Notes: generated by a model not told the origin, from the sequence alone. A stretch of 33,353 bases of DNA from Mesorhizobium sp. L2C084A000 (GCF_000502875.1 NZ_AYWX01000009.1:224766-258118), one strand, 5' to 3'. Shown: positions 7,795-14,050, counted from the first letter of the stretch. Made by a program: numbers and translations.

Positions 7795-8613
7795 ATGGAA
7801 ACCACCGAAAAACGCCAGCGCGGCCGGCCGCGCGCTTTCAACGGGCCGGAGGCCAGTTCGGTGCAGTCGCTCGATCGGGCGTTGCGCATCCTGGCCATTG
7901 TCGCGGAAGGCAGTGGCCTGTCGCTGAGCGAAATATCGGCGCAAAGCAGCCTTGCCGCCTCCACCGCCTACCGCATGCTGACGACGCTGCAAAACCACGG
8001 CATGGTCGAATTCGACACCAGCGACCAGCTATGGTCGATCGGCGTCGAGACTTACCGCATGGGCGCGGCGTTCCTTCGCCGCCGCAAGCTGGTCGACCGC
8101 GCCCGTGTCGTTATGCAGGAGCTGATGGAGAGGACCGGCGAGACCGCCAATCTCGGCGTCGCCGAGGATGATTGCGTGGTCTTCGTCAGCCAGGTCGAGA
8201 CGCATCAGGCGATCCGCGCCTTCTTCCGGCCGGGCACGCGCAGCCCCTTCCATGCGTCGGGCATCGGCAAGGCGGTGCTGGCGCATCTCGAGCCGGAGCG
8301 CGTCGGAACCATCCTGCGCAAGGCCGGACTGCAGCGCTTCACCGACCGGACGTTGTCCGACATTTCGGCGCTTGCCCACGATCTGGCGCGGATCAAGCTG
8401 CGCGGCTGGTCGGTCGACGACGAGGAGCGGCACCCCGGCATGCGCTGCGTGGCAGCCGCCATCTTCAACGAATTCGGCGAGCCTATCGGTGGCGTCTCGG
8501 TGTCGGGACCGACCGTGCGGGTGACGCCGGAGCGGCTCGCCGAGATCGGCCCGCTGGTGCGCGATGCCGCCGCCGAGGTGACGCGGATGATCGGCGGCAT
8601 CAGGGCGACCTGA
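7795..8613 (+). CDS. IclR-family transcriptional regulator of the gcl operon
   Basis: A 272-residue regulator from the ATG at 7795; a GTG at 7744 would add 17 residues but would run into the operator region. After an Arg/Pro-rich start (KRQRGRPRAF) comes the winged helix-turn-helix: SLDRALRILAIV, then LSLSEISAQSSLAASTAYRMLTTLQNHGMV at roughly residues 25-75. The C-terminal IclR effector domain includes the family's GTRSPFHASGIGKAVLAH segment and the EERHPGMRCVAAAIFNEFGE region. Divergent placement next to gcl suggests it senses glyoxylate or an allantoin-pathway metabolite, as AllR does in E. coli and BhcR does for glyoxylate pathways in other alphaproteobacteria. Repressor or activator cannot be told from sequence. 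Confidence 0.85.
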   Translation: METTEKRQRGRPRAFNGPEASSVQSLDRALRILAIVAEGSGLSLSEISAQSSLAASTAYRMLTTLQNHGMVEFDTSDQLWSIGVETYRMGAAFLRRRKLVDRARVVMQELMERTGETANLGVAEDDCVVFVSQVETHQAIRAFFRPGTRSPFHASGIGKAVLAHLEPERVGTILRKAGLQRFTDRTLSDISALAHDLARIKLRGWSVDDEERHPGMRCVAAAIFNEFGEPIGGVSVSGPTVRVTPERLAEIGPLVRDAAAEVTRMIGGIRAT

Positions 8614-8640
8614 CGGTCCGATCGTTTCAAGCACAGCGAA

Positions 8641-8666
8641 AAGAGGGGCTGCGGGGCGCCCCTCTT
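8641..8666. terminator. Hairpin terminator between iclR and the BA14K-type gene
   Basis: AAGAGGGGC (8641-8649) pairs perfectly with GCCCCTCTT (8658-8666). It lies between two converging genes and probably ends both transcripts. T-runs on either side are short. Confidence 0.6.
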
Positions 8667-8692
8667 CTGGCTGATTGAAACGCCACCTCCTC

Positions 8693-8998
8693 TCAGAGAC
8701 GGCAGTAGTGGCGATAGCCGTCGTGGCCGAGATAAGTGTCGGAGTCCGCATCATAGCTCTGGTAGCGGTCATAGCAGCGGCGGACGTGCCACGAGCCGCC
8801 GCCTTCGTCGACATAGACGGTGCGCGGCTGGGCGAGCAGGCTGCCGAGGACAAAGCCGCCGACGCCGGCCGCAATGCCGATGCCGATTTCGCGGTTGTGG
8901 TGATGGCTGTGGGCGGCCGAGGGCTGGACGGTGCCGGCCAGCGTGGCGGCGGCAACTGCAGTGGCGATGAGGCCGGAAACGAGTGTGCTCTTGAACAT
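8693..8998 (-). CDS. BA14K-family secreted protein
   Basis: A 101-residue protein starting at the ATG at 8996-8998, which has AAGGAGAT upstream; a longer frame of 17 extra residues is open. Residues 1-28 form a signal peptide (MFKSTLVSGLIATAVAAATL, cleaved near PSAAHS). A short His stretch follows, then a glycine-rich hydrophobic segment (IGIGIAAGVGGFVLGSLL, about 37-54). The C-terminus, with CYDRYQSYD, TYLGHDGYRHYC and two Cys, is the BA14K signature known from the Brucella 14-kDa immunoreactive protein. Such proteins sit in the envelope; their role is unclear. Its leader and 5' region are shared with the His-rich gene at 9443-9658. Confidence 0.82.
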   Translation of the reverse strand: MFKSTLVSGLIATAVAAATLAGTVQPSAAHSHHHNREIGIGIAAGVGGFVLGSLLAQPRTVYVDEGGGSWHVRRCYDRYQSYDADSDTYLGHDGYRHYCRL

Positions 8999-9080
8999 GA
9001 CGATCTCCTTGCTTCGTTGACCGAGGCGATCCATCCGCCTCTTGATCATCTGTCGTCGCGGCCAGGAAAAAGGTTCGAAT
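8999..9080 (-). promoter_or_regulatory. 5' region of the BA14K-type gene, duplicated upstream of the His-rich gene
   Basis: Read on the minus strand, this block has TTCGAACCTTTT (9065-9076 region), a GCCGCG element, CGAC, a hairpin GAGGCG...CGCCTC (9023-9042) and the ribosome-binding site AAGGAGAT. The same elements occur in the same order at 9659-9738 before the other small secreted gene. GAAC followed about 16-20 bases later by CGAC is reminiscent of ECF sigma factor promoters (general-stress type GGAAC...GTT), but the match is imperfect. Confidence 0.45.
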
Positions 9081-9174
9081 TTTTTTCGATTTTTCTGGGA
9101 TCGGGGAAATCGGACCGACCGAGGTCATGCTGACGGCGACCTTGCGAGAGCTTGGCGAAGAAGTTGATGCGGCT

Positions 9175-9354
9175 GATCTCCCCCCTTGCGGGGGAGATGC
9201 CCGGCAGGGCAGAGGGGGGTGCTGTCCCGCCAGCTTGTCAACCAATCAGGGCGAGGCAACCGCACGGACAAATAGAGAAAGTTCATGGGGAAGCCGGTGA
9301 TCCTTCACACCCCCCTCTGTCCTGCCGGACATCTCCCCCGCAAAGGGGGAGATC
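9175..9354. repeat. 47-bp inverted repeat (44/47 identical) with 86-bp spacer
   Basis: The segments 9175-9221 and 9308-9354 are inverted copies differing at three positions. Each arm contains its own palindrome (GATCTCCCCC...GGGGGAGAT) and ends in AGAGGGGGGTG. C/G-rich elements of this type (GGGGGAGATG.CCGGCAGG) recur between genes in Mesorhizobium and relatives, from general memory of these genomes. The stretch 9050-9442 otherwise contains no supported gene. Confidence 0.8.
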
Positions 9355-9397
9355 GGCAGCTTTGCCGTCCCACTTCACAAAGTGATCGCCCAACGCG

Positions 9398-9423
9398 AAA
9401 AGGGCGGCCGAAGCCGCCCTTTT
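9398..9423. terminator. Strong hairpin terminator after the His-rich gene
   Basis: AAAAGGGCGGC (9398-9408) and GCCGCCCTTTT (9413-9423) form a perfect 11-bp stem with a 4-base loop. On the minus strand it comes 20 bases after the stop of the His-rich gene and ends in a T-run. Confidence 0.8.
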
Positions 9424-9442
9424 GGAAGAATGGGTCCCTCCA

Positions 9443-9658
9443 TCAAAGGAAAATGATCACCCTGCCATGCCTGTGGTGATGGTTGTGGTGATGGTTGTAG
9501 TGCTTCCACCAGTACTTCTTGAAGTGCTTCTTGTGATGGTTGTAGTTGTGGTGATGGCCGTGCATGCCGTGGGCTGACGACGTGCCGACAGTGCCGGCGA
9601 GCGCGCCGGTGGCGACGAAGATGGCGACGAGGCCTGAGGTAAGAGTGCGCTTGAACAT
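9443..9658 (-). CDS. Small secreted histidine-rich protein
   Basis: A 71-residue protein from the ATG at 9656-9658 (CAGGAGAT upstream). The signal peptide MFKRTLTSGLVAIFVATGAL is closely related to that of the BA14K-type neighbour and should be cleaved near SSAHG. The mature part is about 40 residues with very many His (HGHHHNYNHH, HYNHHHNHHHRHGR) plus Lys, Tyr and Trp, ending VIIFL. Such composition suggests binding of Ni, Zn, Cu or heme in the periplasm or at the cell surface, but no family with a known role was recognised. The shared leader and 5' region point to a duplicated promoter and signal-peptide cassette joined to a different mature part. Confidence 0.72.
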   Translation of the reverse strand: MFKRTLTSGLVAIFVATGALAGTVGTSSAHGMHGHHHNYNHHKKHFKKYWWKHYNHHHNHHHRHGRVIIFL

Positions 9659-9738
9659 GATGATCTCCTGGATCTTTTGATCGAGGCGACCCATTCGCCT
9701 CTAACCATCAGTCGGCGCGGCGCGGCAAAAGGTTCGAA
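9659..9738 (-). promoter_or_regulatory. 5' region of the His-rich gene, second copy of the shared block
   Basis: Counterpart of 8999-9080, with TTCGAACCTTTT, GCCGCG, CGAC, the hairpin GAGGCGA...TCGCCTC and GGAGAT before the start codon. The two blocks align without large gaps. The 12 in-frame codons before the annotated ATG also correspond (MGRLDQKIQEII here, MDRLGQRSKEIV there), so a conserved upstream coding extension cannot be excluded. Confidence 0.45.
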
Positions 9739-9812
9739 GGGCTGGAGATTTTTTGTGGGGCGCCATTGGCGCAAACGAGCAACGACGGCAAGGGACACCA
9801 ATGAACCGTCGC

Positions 9813-9880
9813 CCCCTATTCCCCTATTCCCCTATTCCCCTATTCCCCTATTCCCCTATTCCCCTATTCCCCTATTCCCC
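9813..9880. repeat. 8-bp tandem repeat CCCCTATT, eight perfect copies plus CCCC
   Basis: Eight uninterrupted copies of CCCCTATT run from 9813 to 9876, followed by a ninth CCCC. The minus strand therefore carries nine runs of four G separated by AATA, an ideal G-quadruplex sequence. It begins just past the 3' end of the 55-residue gene that ends at 9888 on the minus strand. Copy number is likely to vary between strains by slippage. Confidence 0.95.
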
Positions 9881-9887
9881 AATTTCC

Positions 9888-10055
9888 TCACCCCATGCCC
9901 GTCACATGACGCAGCCAGAACGCCAGCGCGATGAAGCCGATGATGGTGGTGACGCCGGTCCAGTCGACATTGGCCTTCTTCACATCGCTGATGATCTTCA
10001 CCAGCAGCATCCAGGCCACGAAGATGATCGGGAGAATGATGACAAATCTGATCAT
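9888..10055 (-). CDS. Small two-span membrane protein, 55 residues
   Basis: From the ATG at 10053-10055, with AGGGGTG upstream, the product is MIRFVIILPIIFVAWMLLVK, then a polar stretch (ISDVKKANVDWTG) and a second hydrophobic helix (VTTIIGFIALAFWL), ending RHVTGMG. Two transmembrane helices joined by a basic loop are clear. The family was not recognised. It lies between the 8-bp repeat and tRNA-Thr and is transcribed away from the tRNA. Clean hydrophobic architecture and a usable ribosome-binding site support it; an overlapping longer frame on the same strand looks non-coding. Confidence 0.6.
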   Translation of the reverse strand: MIRFVIILPIIFVAWMLLVKIISDVKKANVDWTGVTTIIGFIALAFWLRHVTGMG

Positions 10056-10169
10056 GCGACACCCCTGCGCGAAGCGATTGCACCTCCCCTAGATGTAGGA
10101 AGCGATCCGGCGCTTTTCAGCATGCCCTGCCCCGACAGCGCATGGGACATGCCGGGAAAAAATGGAGTT

Positions 10170-10197
10170 TTGTCTTTACTGGCGCAACAAATATGCT
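10170..10197 (+). promoter_or_regulatory. Probable promoter of tRNA-Thr
   Basis: TTGTCT (10170-10175) and TATGCT (10192-10197) with 16 bases between them lie directly before the tRNA-Thr gene, in a locally AT-rich stretch. The expected transcription start is only a few bases from the mature 5' end. Confidence 0.45.
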
Positions 10198-10211
10198 AAC
10201 CGGAGCGCCGT

Positions 10212-10287
10212 GCCCTTGTAGCTCAGCTGGTAGAGCAGCGGTTTTGTAAACCGAAGGTCGGCGGTTCGATTCCGTCCGGGGGCACCA
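10212..10287 (+). tRNA. tRNA-Thr(TGT)
   Basis: A 76-base cloverleaf starts GCCCTTGTAGCTCAGCTGG, has the anticodon loop TTTGTAA (anticodon TGT), GGTTCGATTCC in the T-arm and encoded CCA. Two G-T pairs occur in the acceptor stem. Downstream begins a gene-poor stretch of orphan genes, but no second copy of the tRNA 3' end was found within the window. Confidence 0.97.
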
Positions 10288-10743
10288 GCACAGTGCGGCA
10301 ATTGAGTAAATTCAGATAGTTAATCTATTGTCCTCGAGTCGATCCGCCGCCTGATCCACCTTGGAAATCATGCACTTACCGGCGAGAATATCCGCCCCGG
10401 AGCATCACCATGTGGAAAGCCCGCCACCGTGCGGCGGCGGGATTTATTGAAGATTAGAACGGCACCTTCCACGCTCCGCTCTCGAATTTCCGGATAATGC
10501 CCGCGTCGAAACCTGACTGCCATTCCTCGCCGGCGTTGAGTTTCATTCCAGAGGTTGTGGCGGCGCCGGTGTTCGGCCGCGGAAGTCCGGAACTCCTCGA
10601 GGGATGCCTGTTTGCACCGGCCTTCCTGATACCTAGTCGCCGAATTCAGGCGCAGCAACTTAGTCCACAGGTGTGACTTCCTAGCTACATACAAAGTTGC
10701 AGGCTCATCGATATAAAGCGCTTGGCGATTTGATGGGGATTTC
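10288..10743. other. Gene-poor stretch between tRNA-Thr and the outer-membrane protein gene
   Basis: No well-supported gene fills these 456 bases. The longest minus-strand frame overlaps the start of the next gene and looks non-coding. A short frame with coding character is listed separately at 10454-10546. The region just before 10744 should hold the promoter of the barrel protein gene; GATATAAAG at about 10710 is an AT-rich candidate -10. Confidence 0.4.
10454..10546 (-). CDS. Possible 30-residue protein or gene remnant
   Basis: From an ATG at 10544-10546 the minus strand reads MKLNAGEEWQSGFDAGIIRK followed by FESGAWKVPF and a stop. The balanced composition, the aromatic residues and a frame open further upstream (about 45 codons without a start) give it the look of a genuine C-terminus. 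It may be a small protein or the tail of a decayed gene. No ribosome-binding site is evident. Confidence 0.25.
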   Translation of the reverse strand: MKLNAGEEWQSGFDAGIIRKFESGAWKVPF

Positions 10744-11397
10744 ATGAAAGCTTTTTTGCTCGCTTCATTCGTTGCGCTTTCGGCGGCTCCGGCCATCGCT
10801 GCCGATATGATGACCGCTCCTGTCGACACCCATGAATGGACCTGGCAAGGGCCATACGCCGGCGTGTTCGGCGCCGGAACGTTGGAACATTACAAGATCT
10901 ATGAGCCGGGCGCCCAGGCTGGCGCAACGCACAACGTCGGCTCGGCCGCGGTCGGCGGCTTTGCAGGTTATAACTTCCAGTCCGGCAAGATTGTCTATGG
11001 CGTTGAAGGCGAGCTTGGCTACCGCTTTAAGAAGAACACCTTCGACGATATTCCAGGCCCAGGCGTTCTCGACGCCTCCACAGGTTTGTTCGGATCCGTA
11101 AAGGGTCGCGTAGGCATGGACATGGGAGCCTACATGCCGTTTGTCACGGCTGGTGTAACCGCCGCAAAGCTGAAGACGTTCTATCCAGGTGGAAACGCCG
11201 AGCGGGATGCAACTTTGGTCGGTGGTATTGTTGGAGCAGGCATCGACGTCGCTCTCACACACAACGTGTTCTTGCGAGGCGAATACAACTTCTCCTTCTT
11301 CGGCAAGAAGTCGCTTGAATATTGCGGCGGCGGATGCACGCTGGAACACACGCTTCAGACGCACGATTTCCGCGTCGGCATCGCGATGAAATTCTAA
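10744..11397 (+). CDS. Outer-membrane beta-barrel protein (Omp25/31-like)
   Basis: A 217-residue protein with a signal peptide (MKAFLLASFVALSAAPAIAA, cleaved before DMM) and an eight-stranded barrel pattern of alternating Gly/aromatic residues. WQGPYAGVFGAG at residues 34-45, FAGYNFQSGKIVYGVEGELGY and a terminal FRVGIAMKF ending in Phe are typical of the rhizobial/Brucella Omp25/31 and OmpA-like barrel families; the C-terminal Phe is the BAM recognition residue. Length is near the family's usual 200-240. A YCGGGCTLEH segment near residue 198 puts a Cys pair in the last surface loop, which is unusual. GGGGA precedes the ATG. It stands alone. Confidence 0.85.
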   Translation: MKAFLLASFVALSAAPAIAADMMTAPVDTHEWTWQGPYAGVFGAGTLEHYKIYEPGAQAGATHNVGSAAVGGFAGYNFQSGKIVYGVEGELGYRFKKNTFDDIPGPGVLDASTGLFGSVKGRVGMDMGAYMPFVTAGVTAAKLKTFYPGGNAERDATLVGGIVGAGIDVALTHNVFLRGEYNFSFFGKKSLEYCGGGCTLEHTLQTHDFRVGIAMKF

Positions 11398-11913
11398 CTG
11401 TTCAGCGCGTCTCCGACGTTGACGCGCTCCGCAGGAATAGCAAGACCAAGGTCCAGCTTGCGAACGGCCTTCCGCGGGCGCAATGTCGCCAAGAACCCGA
11501 CGGCCAGGGGTCTGGATCGCAAATAGTTCGCGGTTCAGGCCCTTCCTCCGTTTGGGACCATGCTATGCGGCTCTTCTGCCGGGTTGCTCCGGCCCTTGTC
11601 GTGCTGGGCGGTCAATTCCACCTGATGATGAACGACGCTTCCTCGCCGGTGATCTCCTTGATGGATTTCAACAGCACCTCATGCACTGCTTGGAGCGATC
11701 GGCAATGATCGCAGCTTGGCGATAGAAGCGGCTGCACGATGCTCTTTTGAAGCCGCCTCGCCCAGCGGCGGCGTGTGGACCTGCTCGGGCTCCATCGGAG
11801 GATGAACTTCGAATGGCAAGCACCGGACGCATCACGCCCACGATGGGAATCCAAAGCACTAAAATGATTGCACTGGGAAACCTTTTTGGGGGCATCGACA
11901 TTGTCGGGTTTGC
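11398..11913. other. Long intergenic stretch with a hairpin and probable gene debris
   Basis: Directly after the barrel protein gene, AGCGCGTC (11404-11411) and GACGCGCT (about 11420-11427) form an 8-bp stem, a probable transcript end without a T-run. Further on, the minus strand at 11612-11686 reads VHEVLLKSIKEITGEEASF then IIRWN and a stop, which looks like the tail of a real protein, but the frame upstream loses coding character. No gene is called in these 516 bases. Confidence 0.35.
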
Positions 11914-12186
11914 ATGGCCCGCTTCTACTTTGATCTGACCGACAACGGCGAATTCTATCCCGACACCAAGGGCACAGAGCTTCCGAGCGTGGAGGCCGTG
12001 GAAGACGAGGCCGCACGGGCGCTTTTGGAAATAGCGAAAGACGCGATGCCGGACGGCACTCATCGTCAGGTAGCGTTCCACGTTCGCGACGATACCAACG
12101 CCGCTTTGTTGGTCGTTAAGGTCACGTTCGAGCTAATACGATTGGGCAGCGATGAAATGGAGCAAAGCGGCGTTCCGCCCGATTAG
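11914..12186 (+). CDS. DUF6894 family protein
   Basis: A 90-residue soluble protein starting MARFYFDLTDNGEFYPDTKG. It has LPSVEAVEDEAARALLEIAKDAMP (about 32-55) and then RQVAFHVRDDTNAALLVVKVTFEL (about 59-82). The order FYFD..., D..G.E, A..EA...L..IA.D..P, and a final strand pair with an R...V V.D pattern is that of the small DUF6894 family, common in many copies in Mesorhizobium and Bradyrhizobium. Function is unknown. The upstream site is weak. It is the first of a run of small genes on the plus strand. Confidence 0.75.
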   Translation: MARFYFDLTDNGEFYPDTKGTELPSVEAVEDEAARALLEIAKDAMPDGTHRQVAFHVRDDTNAALLVVKVTFELIRLGSDEMEQSGVPPD

Positions 12187-12241
12187 GAGATGACCGGCAG
12201 ACCGTGCTACATAGGGGACGAAATTTCCCCGCCCAGCTTAC

Positions 12242-12403
12242 ATGGTCTACCTTCCGCCACTGCCTGGCCTCCCATATCTAGCTGCCACTTTGACGGTGGA
12301 TGGAGCAATCACGGCGGCGCCGTTTGACACGGCGGATGAAGCCGCAGCCTTCAACAAGCTGATGGCGAAAGCGGAACATCCCGGCAAGGCGATTTTGAAT
12401 TGA
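12242..12403 (+). CDS. Hypothetical 53-residue protein
   Basis: ATG at 12242, product MVYLPPLPGLPYLAATLTVD then GAITAAPFDTADEAAAFNKLM and a short basic tail. No family is recognised. The last third looks like one amphipathic helix. Its stop overlaps a TTG that opens the next frame (TTGA at 12400-12403), the arrangement of translationally coupled genes. The ribosome-binding site is poor, so the call rests on composition and the overlap. Confidence 0.4.
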   Translation: MVYLPPLPGLPYLAATLTVDGAITAAPFDTADEAAAFNKLMAKAEHPGKAILN

Positions 12404-12624
12404 ACGCCGCCGAGGTCAGGCAAGATTGTCCGCGACGGTCTATCCCCCTCGACGCCTTCGATGAGATTGTATTAGCGAGTGCCCTGCGTGCCCGCCTGGC
12501 TCATGAGCGAGCGCGAATGCACGTCTTGTTTGAACAGCTTACTCACGCCCGAATGCTCGTTAGAGACGCCGCCGCGATCCGCGCCCATCTGCGCGCGGCC
12601 CTTGCGTATCAAACCGTACGTTGA
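12400..12624 (+). CDS. Hypothetical helical 74-residue protein, possibly coupled to the preceding gene
   Basis: Starts at TTG 12400, overlapping the previous stop codon. After 20 residues the product is mainly helical and Ala/Arg/Leu-rich (EIVLASALRARLAHERARMH, then LFEQLTHARMLVRDAA). The pattern would suit a small coiled-coil protein. No family recognised. The frame ends cleanly 63 bases before the next gene. TTG start and absence of homology knowledge keep confidence low. Confidence 0.35.
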   Translation: MNAAEVRQDCPRRSIPLDAFDEIVLASALRARLAHERARMHVLFEQLTHARMLVRDAAAIRAHLRAALAYQTVR

Positions 12625-12687
12625 ATCCTTCTTGGGTCACGCGTGAGAAGAGAGTAAATAAATCCCTTCGCAGCAAGGGAGGCCGCG

Positions 12688-13071
12688 ATGGTTGAAACGC
12701 ATATGGAAGTCGCACGCGCGGCTATAGAAACCAGCTTTCGGTTGCGGCACCATTCCCTGGCCGGAACTGCCTCGTTTCGCCGTGATATGGATCACTCCCG
12801 GCGCGCAATCGAGGCCTCGCGCGAACTGCTCAAGCGCCTCCGCCAACGTCACCGCGATGACATGGCCCGAGGTTGGGAAGATCCGGACCCGACTCCTGCT
12901 TCCGTCTCCGCCTTCGATGCTGATATTCTTCGCTCTGCATTTCGAGCCCTGGTCAGGGATATGAGCGTGCCTGAATGTCAATGGCGCGATTTGGCTGAGA
13001 ACTTGGTCCGCGAATATGTCGGGTGCGAGCAGATCGATGTTGGCTTGTTGGATTGGATCACCCACAAGTAG
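12688..13071 (+). CDS. Hypothetical 127-residue cytoplasmic protein
   Basis: A strong AGGGAGG (12676-12683) precedes the ATG. The product has no signal peptide or membrane segment. An N-terminal helical part rich in His and Arg (RHHSLAGTASFRRDMDHSRRA, about residues 20-40) is followed by LLKRLRQRHRDDMARGWEDP. A C-terminal half (SAFDADILRSAFRALVRDM, then WRDLAENLVREYVG) has regular helix spacing and ends LLDWITHK. No domain recognised. It closes the plus-strand run of small genes started by the DUF6894 gene. Confidence 0.55.
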   Translation: MVETHMEVARAAIETSFRLRHHSLAGTASFRRDMDHSRRAIEASRELLKRLRQRHRDDMARGWEDPDPTPASVSAFDADILRSAFRALVRDMSVPECQWRDLAENLVREYVGCEQIDVGLLDWITHK

Positions 13072-13421
13072 TCACCAACGCAAGACAGCCCGTCCCGCCC
13101 ACATTGCCGGTGACACGAAACGGGCTGCAGAAGCCGGCATGCGGTGCTTCCTGCAATCCAACTTTGTGCGCGCACGGTTGTTCCGTCAGCTTCTGCTGAA
13201 AAGCGGTACATTCTGCTGCCGTGGCCATTCGACAGTCGCTGGTAGAGTAGACCCGCCGCTCCATTTGCGAAGCGACGGGCTCTCGCCCACCCCATACCTG
13301 TCAGAGCAATTTAGATGCCAAACTTTTTGACCCGTTATGGGGCAGCGTTTGGCGCGTTGGCTTCTAATGTGTGACGATCGGGTCCACGGCGAACGCCTTG
13401 CGGTCACCCATGAGTCGTCGC
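13072..13421. other. Gap without a supported gene
   Basis: Several overlapping frames of 60-100 codons exist on both strands, but none has coding-like composition together with a ribosome-binding site. CGGGCT...AGCCGG-type inverted motifs occur near 13120-13140, after the preceding gene. Nothing further can be supported. Confidence 0.3.
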
Positions 13422-13649
13422 TCATATCCCGTGGGTCAGTACAAGGTAAATCGCGGGGACTAACATCAACCAGCCGCCCATTCCAAGAACCACCAAAATG
13501 GCCATGCGCTCTGTTCGCCTGACAAGGTCGGCGATGTTTTCCTCTTCCGGCAAGGAGACTGCTTCCACAAACCAGGGCGCATGATCATCGTTGTCATTCC
13601 CCGGTTGGTTTGCGCTGCCACTCTCATTCGATCTTTGGAGCAATGTCAT
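13422..13649 (-). CDS. Small tail-anchored membrane protein, 75 residues
   Basis: The first 48 residues are polar and acidic (QPGNDNDDHAPWFVEAVSLP, then EEENIADLVRRTERM). A single hydrophobic helix of about 20 residues (ILVVLGMGGWLMLVPAIYLV) follows and the protein ends LTHGI. This is the layout of a tail-anchored inner-membrane protein with a cytoplasmic N-terminus. No family recognised. The start codon has only a weak upstream site. It is followed on the plus side by another minus-strand gene, the Tat-exported protein, 77 bases away. Confidence 0.5.
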   Translation of the reverse strand: MTLLQRSNESGSANQPGNDNDDHAPWFVEAVSLPEEENIADLVRRTERMAILVVLGMGGWLMLVPAIYLVLTHGI

Positions 13650-13726
13650 TGTTATCGTTCACCAAAAGGAATCTAACCGGCCCGTTCTCGGCGCGTGAGC
13701 CGGAACGGGCCAAGGCGGAAAACTAG

Positions 13727-14050
13727 TTAAAATCGAAGGACGACCGAAGGACCACGTCGGCGATAGCACCGGACGCGACGGCGGCCATGCCGCCAGTAAC
13801 TGCGGCAGACCCGTCTCCAGCCCCGCCGGCGGCGGTGGGGACGGTGGTGCCAGTCCCGATGGTAGACTTGCTGCACTTCTGCCTGTGCATCTTCGTCAAA
13901 GGCCTCTGTTTGTGGCGTCTCAAGTTCATCGAGGATGCCGCGTCCGGCTCCTGGAACACCCGCCATTGCGTCAGTTGGGCGGACAGCGCTTGCAAGGGCC
14001 GCTGCCCCGGCAACACCAAACATTGCAGTCAAGAAGGATCGCCGATCCAT
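13727..14050 (-). CDS. Tat-exported small protein with an Arg/His-rich, protamine-like C-terminus
   Basis: From the ATG at 14048-14050, with GGGAGGTTT upstream, the 107-residue product starts MDRRSFLTAMFGVAGAAALA. The twin-arginine motif DRRSFLT followed by a hydrophobic stretch and a cleavage site near AMAGVP marks a Tat signal peptide. The middle is acidic (LETPQTEAFDEDAQAEVQQV). The last 40 residues are packed with Arg, His, Trp and Tyr (HHRPHRRRRGWRRVCRSYWR). Proteins of this shape are often labelled protamine-like in rhizobia; the function is unknown. Tat export implies folding or cofactor loading before secretion. Confidence 0.6.
   Translation of the reverse strand: MDRRSFLTAMFGVAGAAALASAVRPTDAMAGVPGAGRGILDELETPQTEAFDEDAQAEVQQVYHRDWHHRPHRRRRGWRRVCRSYWRHGRRRVRCYRRRGPSVVLRF

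Noticed and set aside
8999..9049. Longer N-terminus for the BA14K-type protein
   Set aside because: The ATG at 8998 has a good ribosome-binding site and starts a normal signal peptide. The extension would hide the signal peptide, although its similarity to the other copy is noted as a finding.
9813..9880. CRISPR-like array
   Set aside because: The units are 8 bp with no spacers and no cas genes nearby; it is a simple tandem repeat.
10212..10287. tRNA-Thr as attachment site of an integrated element
   Set aside because: No integrase gene and no repeat of the tRNA 3' end was found up to the end of the window, so an att site cannot be called.
10368..10829. 153-codon minus-strand frame
   Set aside because: It runs antisense into the signal peptide of the barrel protein and lacks protein-like composition apart from a short piece better read in another frame.
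11612..11686. Possible protein tail VHEVLLKSIKEITGEEASF
   Set aside because: Looks coding over about 25 residues, but no start, ribosome-binding site or upstream continuation was found, so it is described only as probable debris.
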